Part shown: positions 49,042 through 61,423 of the stretch, piece by piece | Numbering within the stretch: the stretch's first letter is position 1 | Layout of the letters: each line of letters starts with the position of its first letter | DNA from: Archegozetes longisetosus | Lineage: Eukaryota > Arthropoda > Arachnida > Sarcoptiformes > Trhypochthoniidae | Reading direction: 5' to 3' | Assembly (NCBI GenBank): GCA_018873245.2 | Contig: JAEMBT020000009.1 | Coordinates: forward strand, 10,373,288-10,437,287 | Length of the DNA stretch: 64,000 nucleotides | Translations under genes and position numbers: made by a program | Notes under the pieces: model-generated | What the model was told of the DNA's origin: nothing | The model's database searches: none | Seen by the model: the letters and a program-made list of their open reading frames with translations, nothing else

Positions 49042-51695
49042 TGGCGCAAAACATAGACACCGTTCTACCCGAGTTTGACCTTTAGACTCCCTGCAATTAA
49101 AGATTAATCATAGTTTTGATAAGAAAGTTTAAATCAAACTTTGACTTATTCGACTTTCGTATCTCAAGTGAAAGGATTTTGAATTTAAATACGGTGTAAA
49201 ATGTATTGTTTTATAAGTGAAGAAATTTTAACTTTTACCTATATTTTTAAATTGAAGTCTGTGAAATCTATTGAAATATAGTTTAAGTTTGACCAAGGTC
49301 TTTAAATTTACCAATTTTATGCTAAAAATCTTTATATAAGTTTTTATTCTACTCTAGTTTGAATTTTGAAAAATATCAATCAAAAATACCTTATGCGAAA
49401 AAGCGTAGATCAATTTTCGGCAGATTAACATAAACATTTCAAATAAAAAACAGTGCATAAAAGGTAAAGTTTTTTCTAAATAATATTCGGAATTTCATAC
49501 GTACTGAAAATCCAAATGAATCAACTAATGATGGGACTAATGATTATGGTAGTATGATTAGTGATATTGTTTGTTGCGATAAAAATCATATTTTGAAGTT
49601 TACTGATAGTGAAAGTTTTAAATTATAAACTACTTCATAACTCAGTTGAAATTAAATCACAAAATCGAATACCTAAAATCTGTAGTAATCTCCCAAAGCT
49701 TTAATGATAAAACAGAAACTATTAAGCTTCGAAGTTCTAATTTTGAATATTATACTCGATTCAGTGGCAAAAATAATAAAAACATGATATTCTGTGAAAA
49801 TGTTTGTGTTAATACATTTTTGAAACTATTAGGTTGAGGAAGAAGTTTTGTCATAAATCTAAACGTAATTTTTCGATCTAATTTTTGACACTTTATCTAT
49901 TGTTTACAAATCTTTTCAAATTATAAACTTCAATCGTAATAATGATGGCCATTATATAATCAATTAAACTTTATTTGAATTTAAATAAAAAGATTTGTTT
50001 TAATTACCTCTATTTATGACAAAACTTTTTCCTCAACCTATTACATAGCATTAAATATTCTAGACAGAAACAAAATACTTCAAAATCGTAACCAAACTGA
50101 ATGTAACAGAGGTATTTCACATTATTCAATGCCGTTAGAAATAGAAATAGATATTCGAGAGTTTATTGATGCGTATCCTGAATATGATAGATATTGTAAA
50201 TTATCTATTTTTCTATCATATATTTAAGGACTGTAATGTTGGCTTTGGCATTCCGAGAAATGATATTTGTGGTATATGCGAGGAATCAAATTCCAAAATA
50301 AAATCATTGATCAGCGAAAAAAATAATTCTTTAGAAAGTGAAATAAACCGTATATTAAACGACTATCAAATTGAAGCAAACTTTTTTAAAACTAACTTCA
50401 AAGTTAGCTAAAAGTTTAGCTAAGATGATCCAAAAGTCGCCGTAATACCAATGGATTACGAGAAAGTCTTTTTCTTCCTATAACTAAAGTCAGTGTTGAA
50501 TATTTCAGTACTGACAGCTTTCAATACATAGCTTTGAAATTCATATGGAAAAAGAAATGACAACTATGTTTATGTATTCGGTAAACTTTGCCCTGAAAGG
50601 CTCGAATGAGACAATTTCATTATTAAACTTCGAACAAGATTTCTAGTGAAGTTAAAAACCATTCACCTTTAGCGATAACTGTTTCGCGCAGAATAAATGT
50701 CGATATTTATCGCTTTGTTTTGATATTCCCGTCACATCTGAAAAATATGAAGGAATAAATCTGATATGTCCTATTGCCGGCCACTCATATCTCGATTACT
50801 TGATTTTAGTCTAATAGAAATTCTCGTAATTGAGTAGATAAAATAAGTTTACTTTCAGAATGGGTCAATTTAGTTAAAAATTCTCATAAAAAATCCATTT
50901 GAAGTTGTTTATGTTAATCATCCTTTAACAGGCAATTTATTGCACGATTCATCAAAAATATGCATTGTTTATGACTATAAAGAGCTTTTTGAGCCTTTAC
51001 AGAAACTAAAATTTTCATTTAACTGAAATGTAAAGAGTGGAATTTACTAAAAATTATGTCATAGTTTCTTTATGCTTAAGCCATGTACCAGATATCGTAA
51101 TAGATTTATTGAAGTTAGATGAGAATCTTGATATAAATTTTATGAATTCGAATACAAAACTTATAATGTTTTTTACCAATTAATAGAGCCAAGTGTGAAA
51201 ATATTAAAACCTATTGAATTATATCATTCTTTCCCGAAATATAACATTTTATAGCGAAAAATATTTTAAATTTAAAGAATCTGAAACTTTATCTAAAATT
51301 AATAATGATAATCACAACATAACTCATTGTGTCTGCAAAGAAAAATGTTTGAGAAATTGCTTTTGCAAAAATTGAAAAATTGCAGCATTTCTTGTTTATG
51401 TAACAAAAAATTACGTAAAAATAGAATCATAAATTGCGTTTTATATTGTACTGTATTATGCGAATAAAAATTTTTACAAAATATCGTATGTTAAGGTTTG
51501 TGTTCATTGTTCAAACTGTAATTTCTTGAAACATAAGTTTTAAAGAATAATTTGCGCTAAAATCTATAAAACTCCAAAGTCAAATGAAATCAAAAGTTTG
51601 AATTAAACTTTTCTATCAAAACTTTGACTAATCCTTTGCTACAGTGGGTCTAAGGATCAACCTCGGATAGAACGACGTCTTTGTTTTCGCGTCAA
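49042..51695. mobile_element. Old 2.7 kb DNA transposon with ~200-bp inverted ends
   Basis: The left end (GCGCAAAACATAGACACCG, then GTTCTACCCGAGTTTGACC) matches the inverted right end (GGATCAACCTCGGATAGAAC). The arms extend inward to ATCAAAAGTTTGA-type motifs. It encloses a degenerate transposase-like frame. A shrunken version is in copy A at 8,560-9,010, so the insertion predates the block duplication. Confidence 0.55.
49500..51400 (+). pseudogene. Degenerate transposase-like gene
   Basis: Protein-like pieces in several frames with many stops. Near 50,110-50,410: RGISHYS, then FKDCNVGFGIPRNDICGICEE and a charged helix. Then VAVIPMDYEKVFFLPITKVSVEYFS near 50,430-50,510. Near 51,325-51,375: a Cys-rich HCVCKEKCLRNCFCKN. 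The pattern FGxPRxDxCxxC followed by a Lys-rich helix recurs in uncharacterised transposon proteins of invertebrates. It is inactive here. Confidence 0.5.
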
Positions 51696-52915
51696 AATAT
51701 GAATTTCTGGCTATATAAATAGCAGTGATTTTCAGAAAAATGCATTTCTTTTGAAAAAAAAGCTTAATATAATAAAATAAAAGTAGAGTGCTACTAAAGA
51801 GAGAGGAGTGACTATAACAATCAGGAAAGAAGTCAAATCGATAATACTCGATGAGACCAATTAGTTGATGCAAAATTTATTAAGACACACCCACTGCTTC
51901 AGATGTAAAAGTTTTTAAAATTTTCCTCACAAAATCTGCCTGTGATTATCATTAAAATATAACAAAACTTATCACAGCCAGCCTTGATAAACTCCAGATA
52001 GACTATGAGCTACAAAACTATAAAATCCGAAACTCCAAATTCAAAACTTTTATGGACTACTTCCAAAGCTATAATTAAATTAATAAGCCACAATCTAAGT
52101 CACTGTCGAAACCTCCTAATTCTACAGTGCTATCGAATTGCTCATCAGATTCCGTAGATTCGAGAGGCTCCGGGAGTGACTCTTCATCGCTGAGTATTAT
52201 CAATTCAGTTTCTCCCTTGTTTTTATAAAGCTCTACCGACTTGGAAATAAATTTATTAATTTAAATATAAAAAGAGGCGTAACTTTTAAAACAATTAGCA
52301 CAGCTCAAGAATTGTTAAATCAATCTGTCTCATCGAATACCATCGATTTGACTCCTCCCTTGATTTTTATAGCCACTCCGCACATTTAGTAGCACTAACA
52401 AGATAAAGCACATTATAAGATGAAACTTTTCAATATATGAAAAATTTATCGAGTATACATAAACATATTCAATTGCCCGTAGAAAAATTAACAACAATTT
52501 GAAGTTTTTTGTCTTATTTTGTTGAATTCAACAGTTTTTGCAATTTCCACCTGAAATTGCAAAAACTGTTTGACTTAAGTTTAAATCATAATTATTATGT
52601 CTAGGAGTAGTCAAGTTAGCTTTGAATTCATTTGTGCAATAAACCTTTTATGTGCTTAAATATTTGATGTTATATTAATTTTTATAATTAACGAATGATT
52701 TAGTCCTGTTAATATTTTGAATAATAGTTTATTTTAAAATCCCTATACTGAGTCTAACCTTAATTAACATGTTAGATATATTCACATTTAAATAAACAAT
52801 ATCCGATATGTCTTTTGTCTTAAAGTGTCATATATATGATGAATATTAGATTGAAATGAATAAATTGTAATACAGAACAATGATTATTAAAAAATTTGTA
52901 TTTCTTTTTTTAATA

Positions 52916-53173
52916 TTACTTGAATCTTATTGACTCCGAAACATTAGTTTCACTTAGACTTCTCAGTACTTCGATTCCAAACTTAAAAAATAGTTTTGAA
53001 TCACTGTTTTTGCCAAATTTCAATAAATGATCAATAATTTCGTTATCAGTGATAAATAAATTTGCACTATTTTGAGGAAAACATTCTTTAATCAATTGTA
53101 AGCCTTCGTTTATTGTGATAGGTTTTGACTCGTAATAGTGTTTTATTACTTTAAGAAAATTTTCTTCAGTCAT
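52916..53173 (-). CDS. Small helical protein of the caspase cluster, copy B
   Basis: 85 residues, ATG at 53173, TAA at 52918-52916, single exon as read. Four amphipathic helices are plausible: residues 2-14 (EENFLKVIKHYYE), 18-29, 40-52 (TDNEIIDHLLKFG) and 55-72 (KLFFKFGIEVLRSL). Size and helicity are compatible with a death-fold or adaptor-like domain, but no signature is present and I do not name one. It lies on the same strand between the tandem caspase gene (2.3 kb upstream) and the TPR-caspase gene (4.3 kb downstream). The frame is conserved against copy A apart from the stop there. The sequence AAGTAATA at its end could serve as a splice donor, so it might be a first exon. The phase does not fit the TPR exon. 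Confidence 0.6.
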   Translation of the reverse strand: MTEENFLKVIKHYYESKPITINEGLQLIKECFPQNSANLFITDNEIIDHLLKFGKNSDSKLFFKFGIEVLRSLSETNVSESIRFK

Positions 53174-53767
53174 TTTCACACAAATATAAGTCACTGAAAA
53201 TACTGAATTGTTTAGTTCTATTACATAAAACTAAGTCAATTGTTGAACCGGTTATCTTATCAAAAGTAATATGTGCTGATATAATATAAAAAATGGATCG
53301 TTAGTTAAATAAAAATGATTATAAACTTTCTCACTTTTATTTATTAATTGGATAAGTTTTTTAGATTGAAAGAGCTAACTATATAATAAATTTATGTTTT
53401 ACACTCAATTACTTAAACATATACGTTTCACTACCTCCATGTTTGATCTGCTACATAAATTGAAAGATACTAACACATGTTTTATAAAGATCAGGTTACT
53501 CAATATTAGTGCAATCAGATTTAGTGCCTACTTTTCCCTTGTAATCCCCTCTCAACGCCTCGATAAAAATTGAACTACGATTCACTTAATAGAGTTATGC
53601 TCACACACAAAGAATGTACAATTTTCGATTAAACAACTCTGAAATTAATTTTTAATTGCAAGTTAATTGCGATTTCTAAGAAATAACATTAGATCATGGT
53701 CGATTACTATGATATTGCTTGAAAATAAATGTTCGATTTATGCAAAAGCATTATCATTTAAAAAAAT

Positions 53768-53838
53768 GATGTAACCCAGCTCGGATTCGAACTCTCACCC
53801 TTAAGTTTAATGCATAGGACTTATTGCACAATCAAAAT
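53768..53838 (-). repeat. tRNA-like / SINE-like fragment, copy B
   Basis: Counterpart of 12,312-12,382 with the B-box-like GAGTTCGAATCC on the minus strand. The stem pairing is poor, so it is not called as a tRNA gene. Confidence 0.35.
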
Positions 53839-54111
53839 TTACAAGTATAGCTGGCCCTATTTCATGTAAAATCATTTTTGGTAAATTTTTCTTTCTATAT
53901 GCGAAGGAAAAGGTTAGGAATTTTCGAGGGAAAGAAAGAAATCAAAGTCGAATGCGATGTAAATTACGTGTCGAATTAAGTTTTACATAGATCTACATCA
54001 GTTGTAACAAACACAACAACTCAAATTCTGTTCCCTAAGCTTTTGTAAACTTGATACACACATCGTTCGGAAGTAGAATCCGTCGAAACCTATTGACTAC
54101 TGTGTTGAATA

Positions 54112-54788
54112 GGGGTCACTTCGAAGTTTCGAAAAATAAAATTTCGAAAACCCAGTTTCTAAACTTTATATCAGAAATGAGAACTCTGTTTTCTAAATTT
54201 AAAACAAACTAAATTTGAAAAAAAAAACATATTCAAATATCAAATGGATAAAAATTGAACATTAATTTAATAAGCTTAATTTCTAGAATAAACTTGTTTT
54301 AACTGTTATCAAATTCCAGAGAATCTCCAATAGATTAAGAGATTAGCAGACTGAGAGTCTTAAAGATAACTTAAACTAAGTTTTTCATTCATTAATGGAC
54401 ATTTTTCCGCAAAAGATTTTTTATTTTTCTAAGTTTTCTAGAACAAATTATGAATAACTGAGTTTATTTAATTAAAAACTGTTGCAGTTCTATATCTACA
54501 GCTCACAATAATAATTTGGTGTTTTATAAAGTTTTCGTCTACAAAATAAATACTATTATAAGTACAAAACTAAAGGATGTAAAGCAAGATTGAGCTTAAT
54601 TGCTAATAAACATGCCTAATCATTCTAATGAATACAATTACATCAATGTTACTACTTTTATTGGCAATCCATTGATTCCTTAATAAAGATCTGAAAGCAA
54701 TATAAAAATTAAGTGGATTTTATTGTATGATTAGGGCTCTGAAACAGGGTTTTCGAGATTTTATTTTTCGAAATTTCGAAGTGTAACC
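54112..54788. mobile_element. 677-bp MITE with 8-bp target duplication, copy B only
   Basis: GTTGAATA flanks it at 54104-54111 and 54789-54796. The copy A counterpart near 12,845 reads straight through. The ends GGGGTCACTTCGAAGTTTCG and the complement of GGTTACACTTCGAAATTTCG are inverted, with the GAAAAATAAAATTTCGAAAACCC-like stretch shared further in. hAT-like by duplication length. Non-coding. Confidence 0.75.
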
Positions 54789-55491
54789 GTTGAATAAGTT
54801 AGGTTATGAAATTCTGTTTAAAAAATTAAGTTACTTTATTCTTATTCATGACCTAATCTTATCCCTTAACCATTTAATAGCTTAGAACAATTTTTACTTT
54901 AAAGTATTAAGATATAATAGCTTCGCATAATTTTATTTAAAGCTCTAGTTTCATACATAAAATGTATAGCTTACTAATTTTTTATCATTTCTTAACATTT
55001 GATAATTTCTTTTATCTTAAATCTAATTTCAACACTATTCTTTGTATAAGCAATTTAAGTAACAAAATAATTATTTATGCTCAAAATATGATCGAACAAG
55101 TTTTAAGAGTGAATATTAGTGTATCTAAGTTGTGTTAGATTTATGTTAAATATTAGTCTCTATAAGGAGTTGAGCATCATATGGAACTTCTTTCAGACCT
55201 ATAACTCAAATTGAAGAAATAATGAAATAAAGATAAACTAAAGTTATCTTAAGGCATCTCTCCTGAAACTTTAGACAAGAATTCTTTTATTAAAAAGTGA
55301 TCTCGTTTAAACATCTCTATGAAACGTTAATACTTTTTGACAGAATACACATTTAAGCTCATTATATAGTAGTCAAAATACTGGTGTAATTTTATTAATA
55401 CTAAAAAATAATACTTTTTAAAATGATTTCATCTCAAAAAACAATAAAAGCAAATAGAAATACTAATATCAAATAAAATATAGATAAATGA

Positions 55492-55908
55492 TCATAAGTA
55501 TAAAAGTTTTGTCAATCCTTTAGCCTCCCAGGCAGTGCTCTGCTTCACTACCGTTTCTCCATCACTCAGTGTTCCTCTCCCTTCAGTCAACTTCTTGTGA
55601 ACCAATTTCAAAATATCTTCAAAATGATATTTATCATGATACTGAAGCACCATTTCACTGAAAACTTTAGAATAAAACGAACCATAAATTGGAGACTTTG
55701 TGTCTTTTCCTATGGAAGCAAAAAGTATTTAGAGAAAACAACATCAGACAAATTAATTACAAATCAAACCCGAGATTATTGGGTAACAAATAATTATATC
55801 ACTGAAAGTTGGTATCAATCTGTTTGGATCAACTTTTAAAGTTTCTTCAACTCCATCAGCAGTAATATTGTTATCGGTTCCGCTAACAAAAAGTTCGTTG
55901 ATCTCTCC

Positions 55909-55940
<32 letters not shown>

Positions 55941-57939
55941 CCTCAACAAAATCTTCAGATAAACCTTGATCTTAATGTAAGAATTTTTTTAATTTGTTGT
56001 TAGTTTTATTTATAATAGTTGACAATATTGAGAATGTTTACCTTCAAAAATAGGACTTGTTATCAGAATTTTTGGTACTCCAACCAAGTTTTGATTGCAT
56101 TCTTTATTCGAGATTTTCTTCACGACATCCATTATTTTGATGGATTCATCATATAACTTAACTTCACGTTCATTTCCATGAGACAAAAATACAGCAACAA
56201 ATGCAGAACAAGGATTAGACTTCATTTCTTCTAAAGCTTTTTCAAGAGTTTCAACAGTGGGTTTTGGGCCGTCTTTGGTTTCGGGATAGCTTCTAACTTC
56301 AAATCCCAACTGTTCGAAAGTTTTCCTATAGATGGTGGCGTCTTTATGGGATCCATTTTCATTATCATCTTTAACTTTACCGACATCGAAATCGTAGTTA
56401 TTGAATATAAGACAATACCGCTTTTTCTCTGTTGTATCTATTTGAAACACATTTTTTTTATCATCTTTACCAAAAGTTTTTGGTTTATCCATAGCTGTTT
56501 GAGTTAAGTATAATTTTTTGGAGATATTGTGTGCAAACCAGGAAATACTTTGTTTAACGAATATTTTTTCTGTTAGTTTTGTTTTTGTATTTTTTATCTT
56601 AAGTTCTCCCCATTTTTCCGCAACTTTTCTTTGAGCTAATTTTAATATAAACTCAAAATCATGCATATTAGCTTTTGATTGAATGACTGATGATAATACT
56701 CGTCCAAACCATGTGCCAACAACCTTATTACGAATCGAAACATGACCTATTATACAAGCGTTGATTTTGATCAAGTATCGAAATAAACTAAATGTTAAAA
56801 TCTTATTTACACATCTAATTTACATATCTTTAAAATATTGCAAAAATGGATTCATGTCTTATGATTAATTAGAGTATAAGCCTTTGTTAGTGCCTTGTCG
56901 TAACCTATCAATAATTGATAGTGATTTAACATTCTAATATCATCAATTTTAGTTCAATAGTATTTTTACCGAAAATAGTTGAATATGAAATAAAAAAGTT
57001 GCTACAATCTGAGTTAGTGCCAAAATCCATAACTTCTTTTCTATTACTTAAGACTTCTGCCGGTGGCCTATATAGAACACCTTTATCCTTTTCACCTGTT
57101 TAGAAAATCAGTTAAGATAATTATAATTTTAAATAATAATTATGTTAGGGTGATATTTTGTTCAGGAAAGTGTAAACCATAGAAAGTTGTTAAAAACAGA
57201 AAGTCACATTTATGGAATACTTATAAAACATGTCACAGATTTCTTATTATGATTCAAATGAGAACAAACTTCGAACAACTTGATAATTACCTCCGCGACA
57301 AGCAATTAAAATGAAAATTTTGAGAATATCTTTTAAAGGTTTACATTTTGTGTCAGAGAATATTTCCATAATTTGAGTTAAGAATATATATGCAGAATTT
57401 CTATCTCTATCGGTTCCTCTAATTCGCGATTCTAAGCCATGAGTTAAAAATATAATCACGAGTGGATTTGGTTTCAATTCTTCATCATTAATTTTTTTGC
57501 TTATGATTCCTAATCTGTGGAGGATATTGTCCTTTGACAGATTACTGTATGGTTTATAAACTTTATATTCTATTTCGTTGAATGCTTCCGTCAAATGCTT
57601 AGTGTCCTCTTGAGTATACGGGGGTCTATCGTGTTTCTCATTCTCAAATATAATATTATCGAATATGAATACGTATCCTTTAGTTACTTCATACGATTCT
57701 ATATTAAGATCGCTTTCTAAAATAAGCAAAAGTCATATCAATTTAATTCATTATATTTATTATGCAAACTTTTATAGCAGTCTTATTAATTAAAAGAAAC
57801 GGCAATTTTTTGTCCACAATAAATGATATCTTGAAAATGAGAGAATAGTATAAAGTAAATACTAGTAAAGTTTGATAAAGACACGTGTTGAACATTATTT
57901 ATAGCAGCTAAAAAAGAGCTGGTCATTTATCTCACCCAT
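55492..57939 (-). CDS. Tandem two-domain caspase (intact + pseudocaspase), copy B
   Basis: Exons in order: 57939-57936 (ATGG), 57716-57291, 57095-56970, 56746-56042, 55964-55770, 55709-55492; 1,674 bases, 557 residues. Exons 1 to 4 match copy A in length exactly. Unit 1: p20 with RPPYTQED, FLTHGLE and LIACRGG; linker EKDKGVLYRP...EVMDFGTNSD; p10 with FFISYSTIFGHVSIRN and GTWF. Unit 2: p20 with LSHGNE but ILITSPIFEG instead of the Cys motif; a linker with a run of ten Glu from a GAA microsatellite; p10 with IICYPII, GSFYSKVF and a C-terminal GLTKLLYL matching the usual p10 end. No recruitment prodomain. Unit 2 cannot cleave. It may dimerise with unit 1 in the same chain, as cFLIP-L does with caspase-8 (analogy, not shown). 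Confidence 0.85.
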
Positions 57940-58369
57940 TGTTTGACGATTTTTTAAATTGAAAACTTTAACCTTAGAACGCTAAAACGAGTTCCAAATG
58001 ACAAGATGATTGTAAAAGTTACTATATGAAAAATAGAGTCATAAACGATATGTCTGAGCTATTAAACACATTTTATTCATACGGAAATCATACTTCGTTT
58101 AAATAAATTTGAGCGCGTACTACAAAAATAAGTTATCAAAATTTCATATAATAGTTCGTCATTTTTGCAACTATTATTAGATTTAGATTAATAATTATCT
58201 TCGATATACAAACTTTTTACGATCACTCAATACTCATTAATTCGATCAAAAGAGAATCATTTGTTCGTTAAATATATAAAACGTCATTCATTTAATGTTT
58301 AGTTTGACTGAAAGTTTTATTAAATTCAGTTTATTATGTTTACGATATAGTATTAATCCAAAAAGTTAA

Positions 58370-59509
58370 GTTTACAAATACCTGTCGGCTCAACAAATAC
58401 TAAAACTTAGATAAAACTTTTTAACCAATCAAAAAGCATTTACACAAAAACAAAGCACTCAATTCATTACATAAGAAACGTTGAGGTATTCCATTATATT
58501 TTAGTCGTTTTATAATAGATTTCAAGTCATATAACTGAAGGCTATTTATTTTTAAATTATATAATATTATGTTGTAATTAAATTAAAACTTTAATAAAGA
58601 TATATTAAATGAACATAATTATTGTGCAATTTGCTTTCTTAATTAATATAATAAATTTGAAAAATATTTGTGTAATGCGTAAATATATTTAGTTATATTT
58701 TTCAAATTTACTGCTTAATAAAATGAAGAGTTTCTATTGGTCTTTAAACATTGTTTATATTTTGTTAAAACCTTTAGCTCTAGAGGTGTCGTACATTTTT
58801 TTGGATTAATATGAGGAAAGTTTGCTTTACATTGAGAAAGTCTTTCACATCATTCATAATCCTATTATTCATATTTAGTTTTTAGCGATTTTTAAAATTC
58901 TAAATATTCATAGTCTTTAAAATATCAATTAATTATTTGTAATATTTACATTTATATTTAAATATAATTGTGCTTAAAGTCAATAATATGAATTTGCGCA
59001 TTAAGTTTTCATTGGAGGTTTTAAACAAATAACGTCGAAGATGACAATACCAATAACAATAAACACGTAAACTGCTATAACTCCCTGCCTTACTTTAACA
59101 TACTTTTCAAAATGAATGGATGGTCAAAAAGACTTATTTACTGAAATATTGAATCAAAAACATTTGACTTTCTAAGATTTAAGGGTTATTTTCGGTTAAT
59201 TCAAATTGTATTTGATTTACTGGTTTGCTATAATTTGCTAAAAACTTGATATTGTAAATTGATATTGCAAATTAATATTGTAAAATGCTACAATTTTCTT
59301 AGAGAAAAACAATAGTCTAGTTGCTTAAAAATTCATTATTCTCCTCATGGCTTTAAACTATTTGTTATGTGATTTTGATTCAGAACGCAAACCTTGATTC
59401 TGGTTATGAAAGTAATTTAGTCACTTGCGAATGGCTCATAACCAATAGCGCTCGTAAGATGATACCTTTAAAAAGAGAGTGGGTATCACAAGGTACTTTA
59501 AAAAAATAA
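58370..59509. other. AT-rich intergenic DNA right of copy B
   Basis: Beyond the end of the segmental duplication. No gene or clear repeat is visible. Confidence 0.5.
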
Positions 59510-59803
59510 TCACAGGTCTTATTGACTATGTTTATATTTTATAAAAATTGATTTCTCATAGATTTTAAAGTTAACTATAAAATAATCGTTTAAACTTCAA
59601 AACGCTTGTCACTGTCCTAACATCTAAAGTTTTACAAATCAAAATCTCACATGATATTATTTGTCAGTTCCTCAACAATTTATTTATAGCTACGACACCC
59701 TAAAACATAATAATCTATGATAGATATAGATATCATTTAAGAAAGAGCTCTTTCATATGCTTTTAGGGCATGCTTCCTCACATACACTGTTAGTTAATAC
59801 ATA

Positions 59804-60514
59804 CAGAGTGCACGTTTCTGGTGTATAGGTCTTTGAAAATTTATTGAGCGAAAATGAAGTGACATAAGATAAAAATCACAATCAGAATTAAATACATATT
59901 TAATAATTAAATAATAAATTTATGACTAGTCAATTGTTTTCCATCATTAGCTAAGCACTCTTAAAGGCGACCAGGATCTGATTGACACACGCGCTCACAT
60001 AATTCTGGCGTAATCTCACTAAAAGCTTGTATAATACAGAATTTTAACTCTTCTATATCTTTTGGTCTACTAGCGTAAAATTTATCTTTTGTAACTTCCT
60101 ATAAAAAATTCTGGAGGAGTCAAGTGACAAGGTCTCGGCGGCCAATCCAAGAGTTCAGGAATTTTTCTGTTAAAAATTCACGATCTTTCTGTCAAATGAG
60201 GGGAACTCAATCTTGTCGGAACCACATGTTACATTTCTCATTAAATCTGTCTGAAGATTTAGGCCAAAAATCGCTTTCAAGCATTTTGAACTATTCTCTC
60301 CATTTACCGTACGATCAAAAAAGATAAGGCCAATGATACTGCCAGACCATATCCAGCCCACACATAAACATCAGCAACGTTAGACATTTTTAAAAATATT
60401 AAAATTTAATTTAAAAAATACTTTGACTTTTGATACCGAAATCGAATTATCATGAATTATAATTATGGCGGAATAAAAATACAAATAACTTTACATCAGA
60501 AGTGTCCACCCATG
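59804..60514 (-). mobile_element. Deleted mariner/Tc1-type element with transposase C-terminus
   Basis: Flanked by TA (59802-59803, 60515-60516). The ends CAGAGTGCACGTTTCTGGTG and the complement of CATGGGTGGACACTTCTGATG are imperfect inverted repeats. The minus strand (60,365-59,955) reads GWIWSGSIIGLIFFDRTVNG, then after frameshifts REFLTEKFLNSWIGRRD, DKFYASRPKDIEELK and ITPELCERVCQSDPGRL, a clear Tc1/mariner-type C-terminus with stops. The other copy of the surrounding duplication lacks the insert near 62,890. Confidence 0.75.
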
Positions 60515-61240
60515 TATATAAAATGTAAATACATTTCTTATGATTTTTATGAAATCTACTCAAATAAATATATAAATAACCAGTTGAATATATCCATATG
60601 CGTCACTTTACTCTAGCTGTTATCGATCATTTATAAAATTTTAACTGTACCTGTTCATCTTGTAAGTAGATTTCAATGATATACAGTATGTCATAAAACT
60701 AACCAGAAAGTTTAATAACATTTTTATATATGACATTAATCTAAATCAAAATATTGATCATGTTCAAAATACTACTCTTTGTCCTTATAATCCTTCTCAT
60801 CCTCTTACGAAACTTTCAAACGGCTGCTACAATCTGTTTTAGACATCATCCTAACCTTCAGTAGTTCTGTTTCAGTTTAGATTGTTTACCTTTTCAGATC
60901 TCTTAAATCTTCATAAATTTTGCTGCCTTTTAATTGAGCTTTATAAAACATTTAATAACACACCTCTGCTCAACGCCATTCTTGTGACAATAAATTAAAA
61001 GGTGACTCAGAAAGAGTTGATAACATTTATTGTGTATAACTTGCATAACTGATACTTGGTAAAATAAGCATTAAATGTCTATCTTAAAGTTTCAGTGTTT
61101 TTATACGTGCCAATACTCCAATAGTTAAGTTACAGCAGTTTTCCGGTTAGTTTTGTCACTTATGAATAGTTCTAAAAACTAATTATGTAAGGCTTCTATG
61201 CATTTATTTCTAACTAAATTTTCTAAATTAAACAAGTTTT

Positions 61241-61423
61241 ATGATCAAAATGAATGTATTAGAGAACAATCATAAATGCCATTCCAAGAAACTCAAACTA
61301 AGTCAATATTTTGACGAATGCAGTTATTTGTCGATTATTGAACAACATGTAAAAACATTGAGGAAATCAAATGATTTCTATACATTAGTAGTTGGTTTTT
61401 GTCGCAATACAATAAAAGAATGA
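61241..61423 (+). other. Doubtful 60-codon open frame in the duplicated unit
   Basis: It begins MIKMNVLENNHKCHSKKLKL. The second copy at 63,606 keeps the first 19 codons with few changes but then shifts frame, so at most one copy could be coding. No family recognised; it may be chance. Confidence 0.15.

Larger units (their letters stand above)
42843..58370. repeat. Segmental duplication, copy B
   Basis: Second copy of the three-gene block, lying about 42.8 kb to the right of copy A in the same orientation. It is shorter because it lacks most insertions seen in copy A. It has its own insertions: a 74-bp hAT-like MITE at 43,716-43,789 and a 677-bp element at 54,112-54,788. All three genes keep open reading frames across my exon models, so this copy is the better reference for the proteins. 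Confidence 0.9.
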
